From Clostridiales bacterium (lineage in GTDB: Bacteria > Bacillota > Clostridia > Oscillospirales > CAG-272), in assembly GCA_003522145.1 (NCBI GenBank), contig DPGD01000012.1:1-41691 (forward strand): 41,691 nt of DNA. The letters run 5' to 3'. A program made the position numbers and the translations under genes. Below the pieces are notes generated by a model that was given only the letters and a program-made list of their open reading frames with translations, searched no databases and was not told the origin of the DNA. Below are positions 31,016-38,810 of the stretch, piece by piece (positions within the stretch are counted from its first letter, which is position 1; the number at the start of each line of letters is the position of its first letter).

Positions 31016-32080
31016 TTAGTCGATCACAACCTCGTGACCGGTCTCTGCCGATTTGTAGATGGCGCAGAGGATCTTCATGATCGTCACGCCGTCTTCGGCA
31101 GGAGCCTTGCAAACGGTTTCGGGGTTGGTGACGCACTCCACGAAGTGATCGATTTCCTTCTGGAAGAAATCACCCATATCGGCCTTTGCTCCGTTCAGCT
31201 TCACATCGGTCATGTAGTCGTACATTTCGGAGGTGAGGGACAGGTCGCTTCCGTCCAGCTTTGCGCCGCCCTTGGTGCCGAACAGCTCGATGGCACCCGA
31301 GCCCTTGGCAATGTTCAGAGAGAAGGAAGCCTCCACCGACAGAACCGAGCCGTCCTCAAACCGGATCAGAGCCACAGCCAGGTCTTCCACATCGCAGATG
31401 TCATGGTCGGTTCTCGAAGCGGAATAGTAAGCCTTGGGGGTCTTCAGGTTCGGACGGTTTAGGAGCTTCTGCCAGGTAGCACCATAAACCGAAACCGGCT
31501 TTTTGTTGCCCTCGATATACCGGACAAGGTCGATCACATGAACGCCCAGGTCGTAAAGGGGACCGCCGCCGGAGCGGGACTTGTCACCGAACCAGCCTTC
31601 GGGGTTGCCGTTGCGGCGCAGGTAGGAGGCCTTGGCGAAATAAATATCACCGAAGAAGCCTTCCTTCACCAAGTCCTGAATCAGGGCGCAGTCGTTGCCG
31701 TAGCGACGGACAAATCCGATCTGCAGGTGCTTGCCGCTTTCCTTGGCGGCGGCAAGCATGGCCTCTGCCGCCTCCACGGAGGTAGCCATCGGCTTTTCGC
31801 ACAGCACATTCTTGCCGGCCTGCAGAGCCGCAATGGTCACGGGAGCGTGCTCGCTGTTCCAGGTGCAAACCGAAACGGCATCGATTTCAGGCAGCTTCAG
31901 CAGTTCCTTGTAGTCCAAAAATCTCCGCTCTTCGGGAATGTTGTAGCGTTCTCCCTGTCTTTTCAGGGTTTCGGGGTTGATGTCGCAGATGGCATACAGT
32001 TCTGCGTCCTTGTTTTTTACATAGGCGTCCAGATGGCACTCGGAAATCGAGCCGACGCCGATAACGGCAACTTTAATCAT
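31016..32080 (-). CDS. Gfo/Idh/MocA-family NAD(P)-dependent dehydrogenase
   Basis: This 354-residue two-domain oxidoreductase has an N-terminal Rossmann fold (VAVIGVGSISECHLDAY, then AICDINPET) and the catalytic EKP motif in LCEKPMATS. The C-terminal beta-sheet domain includes DLGVHVIDLVRYI, with Asp and His at the usual active-site positions. The family oxidises or reduces sugars, inositols and their derivatives. It is coded 54 bp after an isomerase/epimerase-like TIM barrel, a pairing often seen in inositol or uncommon-sugar catabolism. A divergent AraC activator probably controls both. The substrate cannot be named from the sequence. Confidence 0.9.
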   Translation of the reverse strand: MIKVAVIGVGSISECHLDAYVKNKDAELYAICDINPETLKRQGERYNIPEERRFLDYKELLKLPEIDAVSVCTWNSEHAPVTIAALQAGKNVLCEKPMATSVEAAEAMLAAAKESGKHLQIGFVRRYGNDCALIQDLVKEGFFGDIYFAKASYLRRNGNPEGWFGDKSRSGGGPLYDLGVHVIDLVRYIEGNKKPVSVYGATWQKLLNRPNLKTPKAYYSASRTDHDICDVEDLAVALIRFEDGSVLSVEASFSLNIAKGSGAIELFGTKGGAKLDGSDLSLTSEMYDYMTDVKLNGAKADMGDFFQKEIDHFVECVTNPETVCKAPAEDGVTIMKILCAIYKSAETGHEVVID

Positions 32081-32134
32081 GACGGTATTCTCCTGTATTT
32101 TATAATTTTGGTTGTTGATGTCTGCTTTTTGCGC

Positions 32135-33088
32135 TTACAGCGTGTTCATCTTGCCGCGCAGGAAGTTTGCGGCCAGAGTGATGTCGGCAGCCGGATCCTC
32201 TCCGCACTCCCGCTCGATGGTGAGGAAGCCCTTGTAGCCCACATCCTGCAACGCTCTCAGATAAGCGTTCCAGTTCACATTGCCGTAGCCCAGAGGCAGT
32301 TCGATGAAGGGCGCGCCGTTCTTGGTGGCGGCAATGATGGAATCCAGCACCGGATTGCCGGTGGACTCGGTCTTCTCGGCATCTCCACCCTGCTTGATGA
32401 TGTCGGTGATGTCGCCGGCATACAGCTTGGCGGGATCCACATTCTTCAGCATCATGCCGTCCTTTGCGTGGGTGTGCACGATGTATTTCTGCAATCTGTG
32501 AACGGCGGCGGCAAGATCGTTGTCGCCCGAGCACATCACCAGATTGGCCGGGTCAAAGTTGACCGCCACACCGGTGGAATGGAGGGTGTCTAAGAAGTCG
32601 CCCAACCGTGCGGAGGGTTCGGGACCGGTCTCAATCGCAAAGTGAGAGCCCATCTTGTCGGCAAATTCCGCCAGCTCGAAGCAGGCCTCCTGCATATATT
32701 TGTACTTGTCGCAGGTCTTGTCTTCGGGAACCTGACCGATGTGGGTGGTGACGATGTCGGTGCCGAAGCCCTTGGCAAATTCCATGATTCTCTTGGATTT
32801 TTCGATCTTCAGAGGATTGGTTTCGGGATTCTGGAAGCCGCCCCGCATTCCGGGATCGCCGCCTAAGTCTCCGCAGATGGCGGAAAAGACCATGCCTTCG
32901 CTCTTCACCATATCCAAGAGCATCTTCTGCCGCTCGGCGGTCATGTTATCCACATGGTTTTCAGGCAGACCGTATGCGGTCATGTACATCTGAATGCCCT
33001 GTGCGCCGATGGCGGCTGCCTTTTTGATGCAGTCCTCGGTCTTGCCGGTGAAGGATTCAACGATGACGCCTATGGGAAATTTGTACAT
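32135..33088 (-). CDS. Sugar phosphate isomerase/epimerase-like TIM barrel (xylose isomerase-like)
   Basis: This 317-residue cytoplasmic protein has the AP-endonuclease-2/xylose isomerase-like fold (PF01261). The four metal-ligand positions are visible in order: Glu in HFAIETGPEP, Asp in VNFDPANLV, His in VHTHAKDG and Glu in LTIERECG. Such enzymes epimerise or dehydrate ketoses and inosoles with a divalent metal. I chose the ATG at 33088 (MYKFPIGVI); AAAGGATGG lies 8-10 bases upstream, and an earlier ATG at 33100 overlaps that ribosome binding site. It is the first gene of the run leading into the Gfo/Idh/MocA dehydrogenase, and is divergent from the AraC gene. Confidence 0.87.
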   Translation of the reverse strand: MYKFPIGVIVESFTGKTEDCIKKAAAIGAQGIQMYMTAYGLPENHVDNMTAERQKMLLDMVKSEGMVFSAICGDLGGDPGMRGGFQNPETNPLKIEKSKRIMEFAKGFGTDIVTTHIGQVPEDKTCDKYKYMQEACFELAEFADKMGSHFAIETGPEPSARLGDFLDTLHSTGVAVNFDPANLVMCSGDNDLAAAVHRLQKYIVHTHAKDGMMLKNVDPAKLYAGDITDIIKQGGDAEKTESTGNPVLDSIIAATKNGAPFIELPLGYGNVNWNAYLRALQDVGYKGFLTIERECGEDPAADITLAANFLRGKMNTL

Positions 33089-33142
33089 AGTGTATTCCAT
33101 CCTTTCTTGTGAAGAGATGACGCAAAAATGTGAAAACTCTTC

Positions 33143-33171
33143 TTGCTTTTTTTTTGATTGTATTGTATAAT
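33143..33171 (+). promoter_or_regulatory. Promoter of the AraC gene in the divergent region
   Basis: TTGCTT (33143-33148), a 17-bp spacer and TATAAT (33166-33171) face the AraC gene. An AT-rich TATACAAT-like sequence on the opposite strand at about the same place may serve the epimerase operon, so the two promoters probably overlap. Confidence 0.65.
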
Positions 33172-33275
33172 AAAAACTGCGAGAAAACAAGCAACAAACC
33201 AGACAATTGCTAACACAATTCTGCCATTTTGCAGCATCTTACCAAACAAACCGGGTTCAAAAGAAGGGAATGCCG

Positions 33276-34091
33276 ATGAAATACGAGGTACACAAGCTGA
33301 ACAACCGGAAACTGCCCTTTATTTTCCGGGATGACGAGATGATTGCCGGAGAAAAGGATTACACCCATTGGCATGAAAATATCGAATTGCTCTATTTCTA
33401 CGAAGGCGAGGGGCTGGTGACCACCGACTTCAAGTCGATCCGGACGAACACGGGGGATGTGTTTGTGATCAATTCGGAAAAAATGCATATGGTGGAGTCT
33501 GCACATGAAGAATTTCCGGTGCGGTACTACTGCCTGATCATTGACAGCGACTTTTGCGTGGAAAACGGCATTCCGGTAACGGAGCTGTATTTCAGGGATC
33601 GGATTGAGGGGGACGAGGAATTGCAAACGCTTTTTCTCAAGGTGGCCGCGGCCTACGGCGCCTCCGGAGAATTTAAGGAAACGGCAATCCGGGCGGCGGT
33701 GCTGAATCTGTTGCTGGCATTGGTACAGGGATACCTGTCCAAGGAAGAAAAGGGTGAAAATGAGGACGAATCCCATTTGGACAATGTGAAAAGCGCCATT
33801 AAATTTATTAAGGAAAACTATGACCGTCCCTTCACCGTCGAGGATGTTTCAAGAGCGGCAGGTCTTTCCAAGGCCTATTTTTCAAGGATCTTCAAAAAGG
33901 TGACCGGCTATACGGTGGTTTCCTATACCAATCAGGTCCGTTGCCGGAACGCCTCCAAGCTGTTGAAATCGGGGAAATACAGGGCAAGCGAGGCGGCGGT
34001 GCGCTGTGGCTTCGAGAATATGTCCTATTTCACCAGAACCTACAAGCAGGTCATGGGCAATCTGCCTTCCTTGGAAAAGTCGGAAGGCTGA
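33276..34091 (+). CDS. AraC-family transcriptional regulator (divergent to sugar genes)
   Basis: This 271-residue protein has an N-terminal cupin ligand-binding domain (YTHWHENIELLYFYEGEG, DVFVINSEKMHMVES) and a C-terminal double helix-turn-helix. The first is DVSRAAGLSKAYFSRIFKKVTG and the second AAVRCGFENMSYFTRTYKQVMG, in separate segments. It probably senses a sugar and activates the divergent epimerase/dehydrogenase operon. The ATG at 33276 is seven bases after AAGGG; an ATG at 33270 is too close to it. A gene of unknown role follows after 27 bp and is probably co-transcribed. Confidence 0.92.
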   Translation: MKYEVHKLNNRKLPFIFRDDEMIAGEKDYTHWHENIELLYFYEGEGLVTTDFKSIRTNTGDVFVINSEKMHMVESAHEEFPVRYYCLIIDSDFCVENGIPVTELYFRDRIEGDEELQTLFLKVAAAYGASGEFKETAIRAAVLNLLLALVQGYLSKEEKGENEDESHLDNVKSAIKFIKENYDRPFTVEDVSRAAGLSKAYFSRIFKKVTGYTVVSYTNQVRCRNASKLLKSGKYRASEAAVRCGFENMSYFTRTYKQVMGNLPSLEKSEG

Positions 34092-34118
34092 GCAGGTGAT
34101 TGAAGGAAGGAGTATGCT

Positions 34119-35123
34119 GTGGAAATTACGAATTATGACCGGTTCAACGAGCTGGAGACTCCGGCTCTGGTGCTGAATTCCGACGGGAGCGTGGCCTATC
34201 GGAACAAGGTGGCCGAGGTTTTAGCCCGGTATATCCGCCGGGTGTCGGATATGGCAGAGGTTTTTCCCGATGCACCGGATGCTCTAAAGAATTGTATTTT
34301 TCAGGGACAAACGGCGATTGTTACCGTTCAATTGGGTCGGGAATGCCGTTCTCCGGCGCTCCTGATTCCGGATGGTTGCCGGAACACGCAGAGAGCGATT
34401 CTGTTTTGCTCTCCGTTTTTCAAAGAGGAATCAGCCGCAGAGCCTGACAGGGGTCCGGAAAAGAACATCCATACGAACAGCAGAGTAAAACGGCCGGAGG
34501 GAGGGGAGTACCGTTCCCTTTCTTCCTTGTTTTTGCGGCCCTTTATTCTGGCTGTGTCCCGAAGCTTTCAGGCTTCCGGAAATGCCGGAAAGAATTTTCG
34601 GATGGAGGATGTCGGTCTTTTTCTCAACCGGTTTGCCGAAAGGTTTCTTTCCCCCAGGGGCTTTCAGGTCTGCGCCCGGTGTACCTCTGACTGTCTGAAC
34701 TTTCCGGTTGAGAATTATACGGCGCTGATGTCGGCTTTTGCGGCTTCTCTGGTGCTTTTGGCAGAGGATTGTGCCGACGGGAAGATCGATATTTTCATTT
34801 CCTGTCAGTATGAGCGGGCCAATGTACTGTTTTCGATGGTTTCCCGGTTCAAGGATACCCCGATGGAATTCGGAAAATATCCCGGAATAAGAGCCTCTGA
34901 ATTGCGGATTCTCATGGCCTGTCTGGAAAATCTGGGGTGGAGCGGTCGGATCTCCGGAAGGGAAGGACATCTGGAATTGGAACTGGCGGGGCAGACCCGG
35001 TTTCCGGCTCATTTTTTCAGAAATTCCGATGCCGACAGAGAGCTTGGCCGGGTCAGGGCAGTGGAGGAGCTGCTGGAGCTTCTTGACCCGGAGCATTCGA
35101 AAAAGGAGGATACCGTCCGGTAA
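34119..35123 (+). CDS. Hypothetical PAS/sensor-kinase-like protein, degenerate
   Basis: This 334-residue soluble protein was not firmly identified. The first 90 residues look like a PAS domain (TPALVLNSDGSVAYRNKVA). A variable linker follows (about 130-165). Residues 200-320 follow the strand/helix rhythm of a histidine-kinase ATPase domain (DGKIDIFISCQYERANVLFS, then GWSGRISGREGHLELELAG), but the N, G1 and G2 boxes are not recognisable and no phospho-acceptor His box is evident. It may be a non-catalytic sensor partner of the AraC protein encoded 27 bp upstream (inference). The start is a GTG at 34119 after GAAGGAAGGAG. Confidence 0.5.
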   Translation: MEITNYDRFNELETPALVLNSDGSVAYRNKVAEVLARYIRRVSDMAEVFPDAPDALKNCIFQGQTAIVTVQLGRECRSPALLIPDGCRNTQRAILFCSPFFKEESAAEPDRGPEKNIHTNSRVKRPEGGEYRSLSSLFLRPFILAVSRSFQASGNAGKNFRMEDVGLFLNRFAERFLSPRGFQVCARCTSDCLNFPVENYTALMSAFAASLVLLAEDCADGKIDIFISCQYERANVLFSMVSRFKDTPMEFGKYPGIRASELRILMACLENLGWSGRISGREGHLELELAGQTRFPAHFFRNSDADRELGRVRAVEELLELLDPEHSKKEDTVR

Positions 35124-35278
35124 ATTCAGGAGAGCAAAGGTCTGTCCGATGCAGGGCACGGCTTTAAAAAGTCCGGGACGGTGGGCCGGAACAGATGCCG
35201 TAAAAAGACAACTTGCGCAGATGGCTTTTGCTGTAATGGTTCAAGCAGAAAATCTGCCGCCCCGTTTTTTCAAGCGGG

Positions 35279-35313
35279 AACCGACTTCGTGATTCCAACG
35301 GAGTCGGTTTTGT
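35279..35313. terminator. Terminator after the sensor-like gene
   Basis: AACCGACT (35279-35286) pairs with AGTCGGTT (35302-35309) and a TTTTGTT tail follows. It lies 155 bp after the sensor-like stop; the 155 bp before it hold no supported gene. Confidence 0.7.
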
Positions 35314-35371
35314 TATACGGCGATTCGGTCGGGGGCAGGCGCACCGGCGGCAGCCCCAACGCAAGGATTTT

Positions 35372-37570
35372 TTAATTCTTTTTGGTCCTTTCTTTCCCGG
35401 AGGTTTCCTTGAACCGCCGCAGACGCAGTGCATTAAAGACCATACACAAGGAGGAAAGGCCGGCGGCAAGGGCGGCAAACAGAGGAGGCAGTCTGCCGGC
35501 AACGGCCAAGCCAATGCCGATGCCGTTGAAAAGGAAGGCCAAAAGCAGATTTTCCTTCAGGAGGCACAAAGCCTTTCTTGACAGGAAAAGGGCGGTGCAG
35601 ACGCTGCTCGGATGACCGTTTTTCAAAAGCACATCTGCATTTTTCAAGAGGAGCCCGGCCCCCGAACCGAGGGTGAAGCCCACATCGGCGGCCGCCAAGG
35701 CCGGGGCATTGTCGGCAGAGGCACCGACGAAGGCAACTTTTTTCCCGTTTTGCCGCAGTTCCCGCAGGATTCCCTCCTTTTGACCGGGAGAGGCTTGGGA
35801 AAGAATCCGGGGAATACCGGCCTCCTTTCCGATGCTGGCCGTGCGCTCTTTTGAATCTCCCGAAAGAAGCAGACAGGAAATGCCCGCTTTTTTCAGCTTC
35901 TCAACGGCAGAGCGGCTGTCGTGCTTCAGCCCGTCCCCCAGAAGTGCAAGGCCGACGCACCGGTCCTCCTCAAAACAGCAGAGGGCCGTTTTTCCGTAAA
36001 GAGCCTGCTTTTCATCCTCGCAAAGAGTAAAAGAAGGGAAAAGCTCTCCGGCGGCGTCTAGGGACAGCGCTCTGCATTGTTTGCCGTTCACCGTGCCCGA
36101 ACCCCCTTTTCCCGGCAGAATGGTAAGGTCTTTACAGGAAAAAAGCCCAAGTCCCCGTTTCCCTGCCTCCTTAGTAACAGCCCCGCCCAGAGGATGCTTT
36201 GAGCCGGAATACAGAGAGGCAAGGAGCGCCAGAACCTGCTCCTCGTCTCCTTCTCTTGGAAGAATGCGGTTTACCGTCGGTTTTTCTTCGGTCAGAACGC
36301 CGGTTTTGTCAAAAACCACAGTGTCGGTTCTTCCGCAGAGTTCAAGCGCCTCCGGGGATCGGAAAAGCACCCCTTTTTCTGCGCCTTTTCCGGAAGCTGT
36401 CGCAAGGACGGTGGGAACGGCCAAGCCCAAAGAGCCGGGGCAGGCAAGGATCAGCACCGAAACGCCCGCTTTCAGCGCCGTTTCAAAATCCTTGGAAATG
36501 AAAAGCCAGACGGCGGCAGAGATGAAGGAAATCGCCAGAACGGCGGGCAGAAGAAGGCCGGCCGCTTTGTCCGCCGTCCGGACTGTCGGCGCTTTGGAAG
36601 CATAAGTTCTCTCGGCAAACGCCTCTATGCGGGAAAGGCCGGTGCCGTCTGCCGTCCTTTGAACCAGAAATTTCAGATTTCCGGTTCGATTCAGGGTTCC
36701 GGCGGAGACGAATTCGCCCTCTTGGAGGTCTTTCGGAAGGCTTTTTCCGGTCAGAGAGGATTCCTCAAAACAGCCTTTGCCTTCCAGTATTCTGCCGTCT
36801 GCCGGAACCGAGTCCCCCGGGCGAAGAAGAACCGTGTCTCCTTCCTGCAATTGGTCAGAGGGGATGACCGTTTCCCGGCCGCCACGAAAAACCGTGACTT
36901 CCGTCTTTTCCGGAACGGACAGTGCCTCCAAAGCCTCTCCGACCTTTTTGGAGATGCGGGCTTCCAGATATTTTCCGACAGCACCAAGGGTGAGAATCGT
37001 TCCGGCATCGGCGAAATACAGCGTAAAGTCGGTCTTTCCTTCAAAGAGAATTCTTGTTGCGGCGTACACAGAATACCCAAGGGAGGCACTGGCTCCGAGA
37101 GCGATGAGACAGCTCAGATGGGGCTGTTTTCGGAATAGCCATGTATAGCCCTTTACAAAATATTCGGCATTCAGGACGGCAATGGAGAGAGCCAGAACCG
37201 ACTGAAGGAGAACGCAGATCTTTTGATCCGACAGGACATCCGGCACGGGAAAAAAGGCGCTTTGCCCCAGTGAAATGGAAAGCAGGGGGAGAAGAAGCAC
37301 AACGGAAAACAGCATACGGAAGAATAAAAAATTCAGCTTGTGCTTTTGGACGGCGGGCGCTCTGTAGGCAGAAAGGGTATAGCCCGCTTTGCGTACCGTT
37401 TGGTACAGCGGCTCCTCATCGAGACAGTTGTCAAACAGGGTGACGGTCAGCGAGTGGTTTCGCAGATTAGCATCTGCCCCTAAGACGATACCCGATCGGA
37501 ACGCCGCTCGTTCCACCGCCAGACCGCACGCAGCGCCTTTCATGCCCGAAACAAAGTACTTTTTTTGCAT
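35372..37570 (-). CDS. P1B-type (copper-transporting-like) P-ATPase with altered catalytic motifs
   Basis: This 732-residue protein has the CopA layout: an N-terminal heavy-metal domain, about eight membrane helices, actuator, phosphorylation and nucleotide domains. The phosphorylated Asp is kept (FDKTGVLTEEKP) and so is the HP motif (SKHPLGG). Other key motifs differ. The metal-binding GMTCAAC reads GMKGAAC, so one Cys of CxxC is lost. The membrane CPC reads CPG. The actuator TGES reads TGKS, replacing the Glu needed for dephosphorylation. GDGxNDAPAL reads GASADNAPAL, losing the Mg-binding Asp. The frame has no stops or shifts. Transport by the known cycle seems unlikely. The ATG at 37570 follows AAAGGA; a GTG seven codons upstream is less likely. 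Confidence 0.88.
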   Translation of the reverse strand: MQKKYFVSGMKGAACGLAVERAAFRSGIVLGADANLRNHSLTVTLFDNCLDEEPLYQTVRKAGYTLSAYRAPAVQKHKLNFLFFRMLFSVVLLLPLLSISLGQSAFFPVPDVLSDQKICVLLQSVLALSIAVLNAEYFVKGYTWLFRKQPHLSCLIALGASASLGYSVYAATRILFEGKTDFTLYFADAGTILTLGAVGKYLEARISKKVGEALEALSVPEKTEVTVFRGGRETVIPSDQLQEGDTVLLRPGDSVPADGRILEGKGCFEESSLTGKSLPKDLQEGEFVSAGTLNRTGNLKFLVQRTADGTGLSRIEAFAERTYASKAPTVRTADKAAGLLLPAVLAISFISAAVWLFISKDFETALKAGVSVLILACPGSLGLAVPTVLATASGKGAEKGVLFRSPEALELCGRTDTVVFDKTGVLTEEKPTVNRILPREGDEEQVLALLASLYSGSKHPLGGAVTKEAGKRGLGLFSCKDLTILPGKGGSGTVNGKQCRALSLDAAGELFPSFTLCEDEKQALYGKTALCCFEEDRCVGLALLGDGLKHDSRSAVEKLKKAGISCLLLSGDSKERTASIGKEAGIPRILSQASPGQKEGILRELRQNGKKVAFVGASADNAPALAAADVGFTLGSGAGLLLKNADVLLKNGHPSSVCTALFLSRKALCLLKENLLLAFLFNGIGIGLAVAGRLPPLFAALAAGLSSLCMVFNALRLRRFKETSGKERTKKN

Positions 37571-37665
37571 TGCGTCGTTCCTTTCATTCACAGACGGCTC
37601 AAGCCGATATGGAGGCCAAACCCATGTATCCTGTTTTTTTCAATGATTTCCGGAGTCTTACTTCA

Positions 37666-37701
37666 CAAACGCCCCTTTCCATTGACGGAAAGGGGCGTTT
37701 G
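37666..37701. other. Perfect 15-bp inverted repeat without T tract
   Basis: CAAACGCCCCTTTCC (37666-37680) and its exact inverse (37687-37701) flank ATTGAC. It lies between the lipoprotein stop and the P-ATPase start on the minus strand. A second hairpin, GTCCGG/CCGGAC (37721-37736), lies next to it. Neither has a T run, so an operator or a transcript-stabilising element is as likely as a terminator. Confidence 0.6.
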
Positions 37702-37750
37702 GACGATATGAAAGTATTCTGTCCGGAAATCCGGACACTATACAAAGTTT

Positions 37751-38470
37751 TTATTTCGCACCGGAAAGATTCACCACAGCGGTGGCTGTGATAATGCCGA
37801 TTTCTTTCTGGGAATACTGTCCATGGAAATTCCAGCTGACGGACAGGCTCAGACTTTCGGGCAGATCCTCGGCCGTGTACTCATACTCTGCCGTAGCAAG
37901 GGGGGTATGGTGCCTGCCGGTTCCGTCGGAAAAGTTAAAAGAGGGGGTGGAATACGGGAAAGAATTTTCGCCGATGAAAATCACATTTTCAGAGCCGGTC
38001 CGTTCCCCGCAACGCAGGCTGTAGTGATTCAGATAGGCACTGACCTTTACGAGGAAGGTTCCGCTTTCGGTTTCATTTACCGACCACTCAAAGTATACAT
38101 TCAAAGAGGTTTCGGTGTCGGAGGAAGCGGCCCCGGAAGCCGAAAAAGGCGGCTGAGGCGTGGTTTCCGTCGTAGGCGAAGAAGGGGTTGCCGGCGTGGG
38201 TGATGAAGGCACGACCGGCGTGGAAGTAGACGGCGTAGGAAAAGAGGGGGAGGTCGGCGTTTCGGATGTACCGGAGAAGCTGTCGGAGGAAGGAGTGTCT
38301 GTCAGGGGAAAGGCCGGTGTCACAAAGGAAACCACCGAGGTGGTGGGACTTTGTTCTGTGGAAGAAGAGGGCAGGATCGTGGGGGAAGTGTTCCCGCAGG
38401 ATACGAAACTCCATCCGCCGAGAACCGCAATGCCGACGCAAAGAAAGGACCGGAATTTATTGTTCATCAT
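37751..38470 (-). CDS. Putative lipoprotein with Ser/Thr/Pro-rich linker
   Basis: This 239-residue secreted protein starts MMNNKFRSFLCVGIAVLGG, a signal peptide, followed by FVSCGN as a weak lipobox (Phe at -3). Residues 25-120 are a low-complexity Ser/Thr/Pro linker typical of wall-spanning spacers. The C-terminal 110 residues look like an all-beta domain (LNVYFEWSVNETESGTF, LSLSVSWNFHG) of unknown family. The ATG at 38470 (a second ATG follows) is seven bases after GGAGGTG. The promoter at 38556-38584 serves it alone or together with the P-ATPase gene. Confidence 0.75.
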   Translation of the reverse strand: MMNNKFRSFLCVGIAVLGGWSFVSCGNTSPTILPSSSTEQSPTTSVVSFVTPAFPLTDTPSSDSFSGTSETPTSPSFPTPSTSTPVVPSSPTPATPSSPTTETTPQPPFSASGAASSDTETSLNVYFEWSVNETESGTFLVKVSAYLNHYSLRCGERTGSENVIFIGENSFPYSTPSFNFSDGTGRHHTPLATAEYEYTAEDLPESLSLSVSWNFHGQYSQKEIGIITATAVVNLSGAK

Positions 38471-38509
38471 TTTACACCTCCAAGATAATAAGGAAATCAA
38501 GCTGCATTT

Positions 38510-38537
38510 TCAAATCTCGTAATCTCAAATCTCGTAA
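38510..38537 (-). repeat. 13-bp direct repeat in the lipoprotein leader
   Basis: TCAAATCTCGTAA occurs at 38510-38522 and 38525-38537 with a partial third unit after it. It lies between the predicted transcript start (near 38549) and the start codon at 38470. Confidence 0.75.
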
Positions 38538-38555
38538 ATCTTCAATCTCTCTTTT

Positions 38556-38584
38556 ATGATACGATTTTTTCGGAAAAAAGTCAA
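38556..38584 (-). promoter_or_regulatory. Promoter of the lipoprotein gene
   Basis: On the minus strand TTGACT (38579-38584), a 17-bp spacer and TATCAT (38556-38561) lie upstream of the repeats. The remaining 226 bp to the next gene (38585-38810) contain a 9-bp hairpin GAAATGCCG/CGGCATTTC (38718-38745) and nothing else I can support. Confidence 0.65.
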
Positions 38585-38810
38585 CAGCGAAAGGGAGCCT
38601 CACAAAAAATAATTGTGGAAAAATAGGGAAAAGACCTTCAAAAAGCAATGGAAAAATCCCATTCGTACAAATAGAGTATCCCTGTGCTGCTTTTTGCTCT
38701 ATACCGGGCATTCTGCCGAAATGCCGAGCTTTTTTGCGGCATTTCTGATGCCTTTGGACTGGTTTTTCGGATTTCTGCCGTTTTATTTTGTACGGATTTC
38801 CGCCGGCAGC

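Noticed and set aside
30954..31136. N-terminal extension of the GNAT protein
   Set aside because: It overlaps the end of the Gfo/Idh/MocA gene and lacks the GGAGG that precedes the ATG at 30953.
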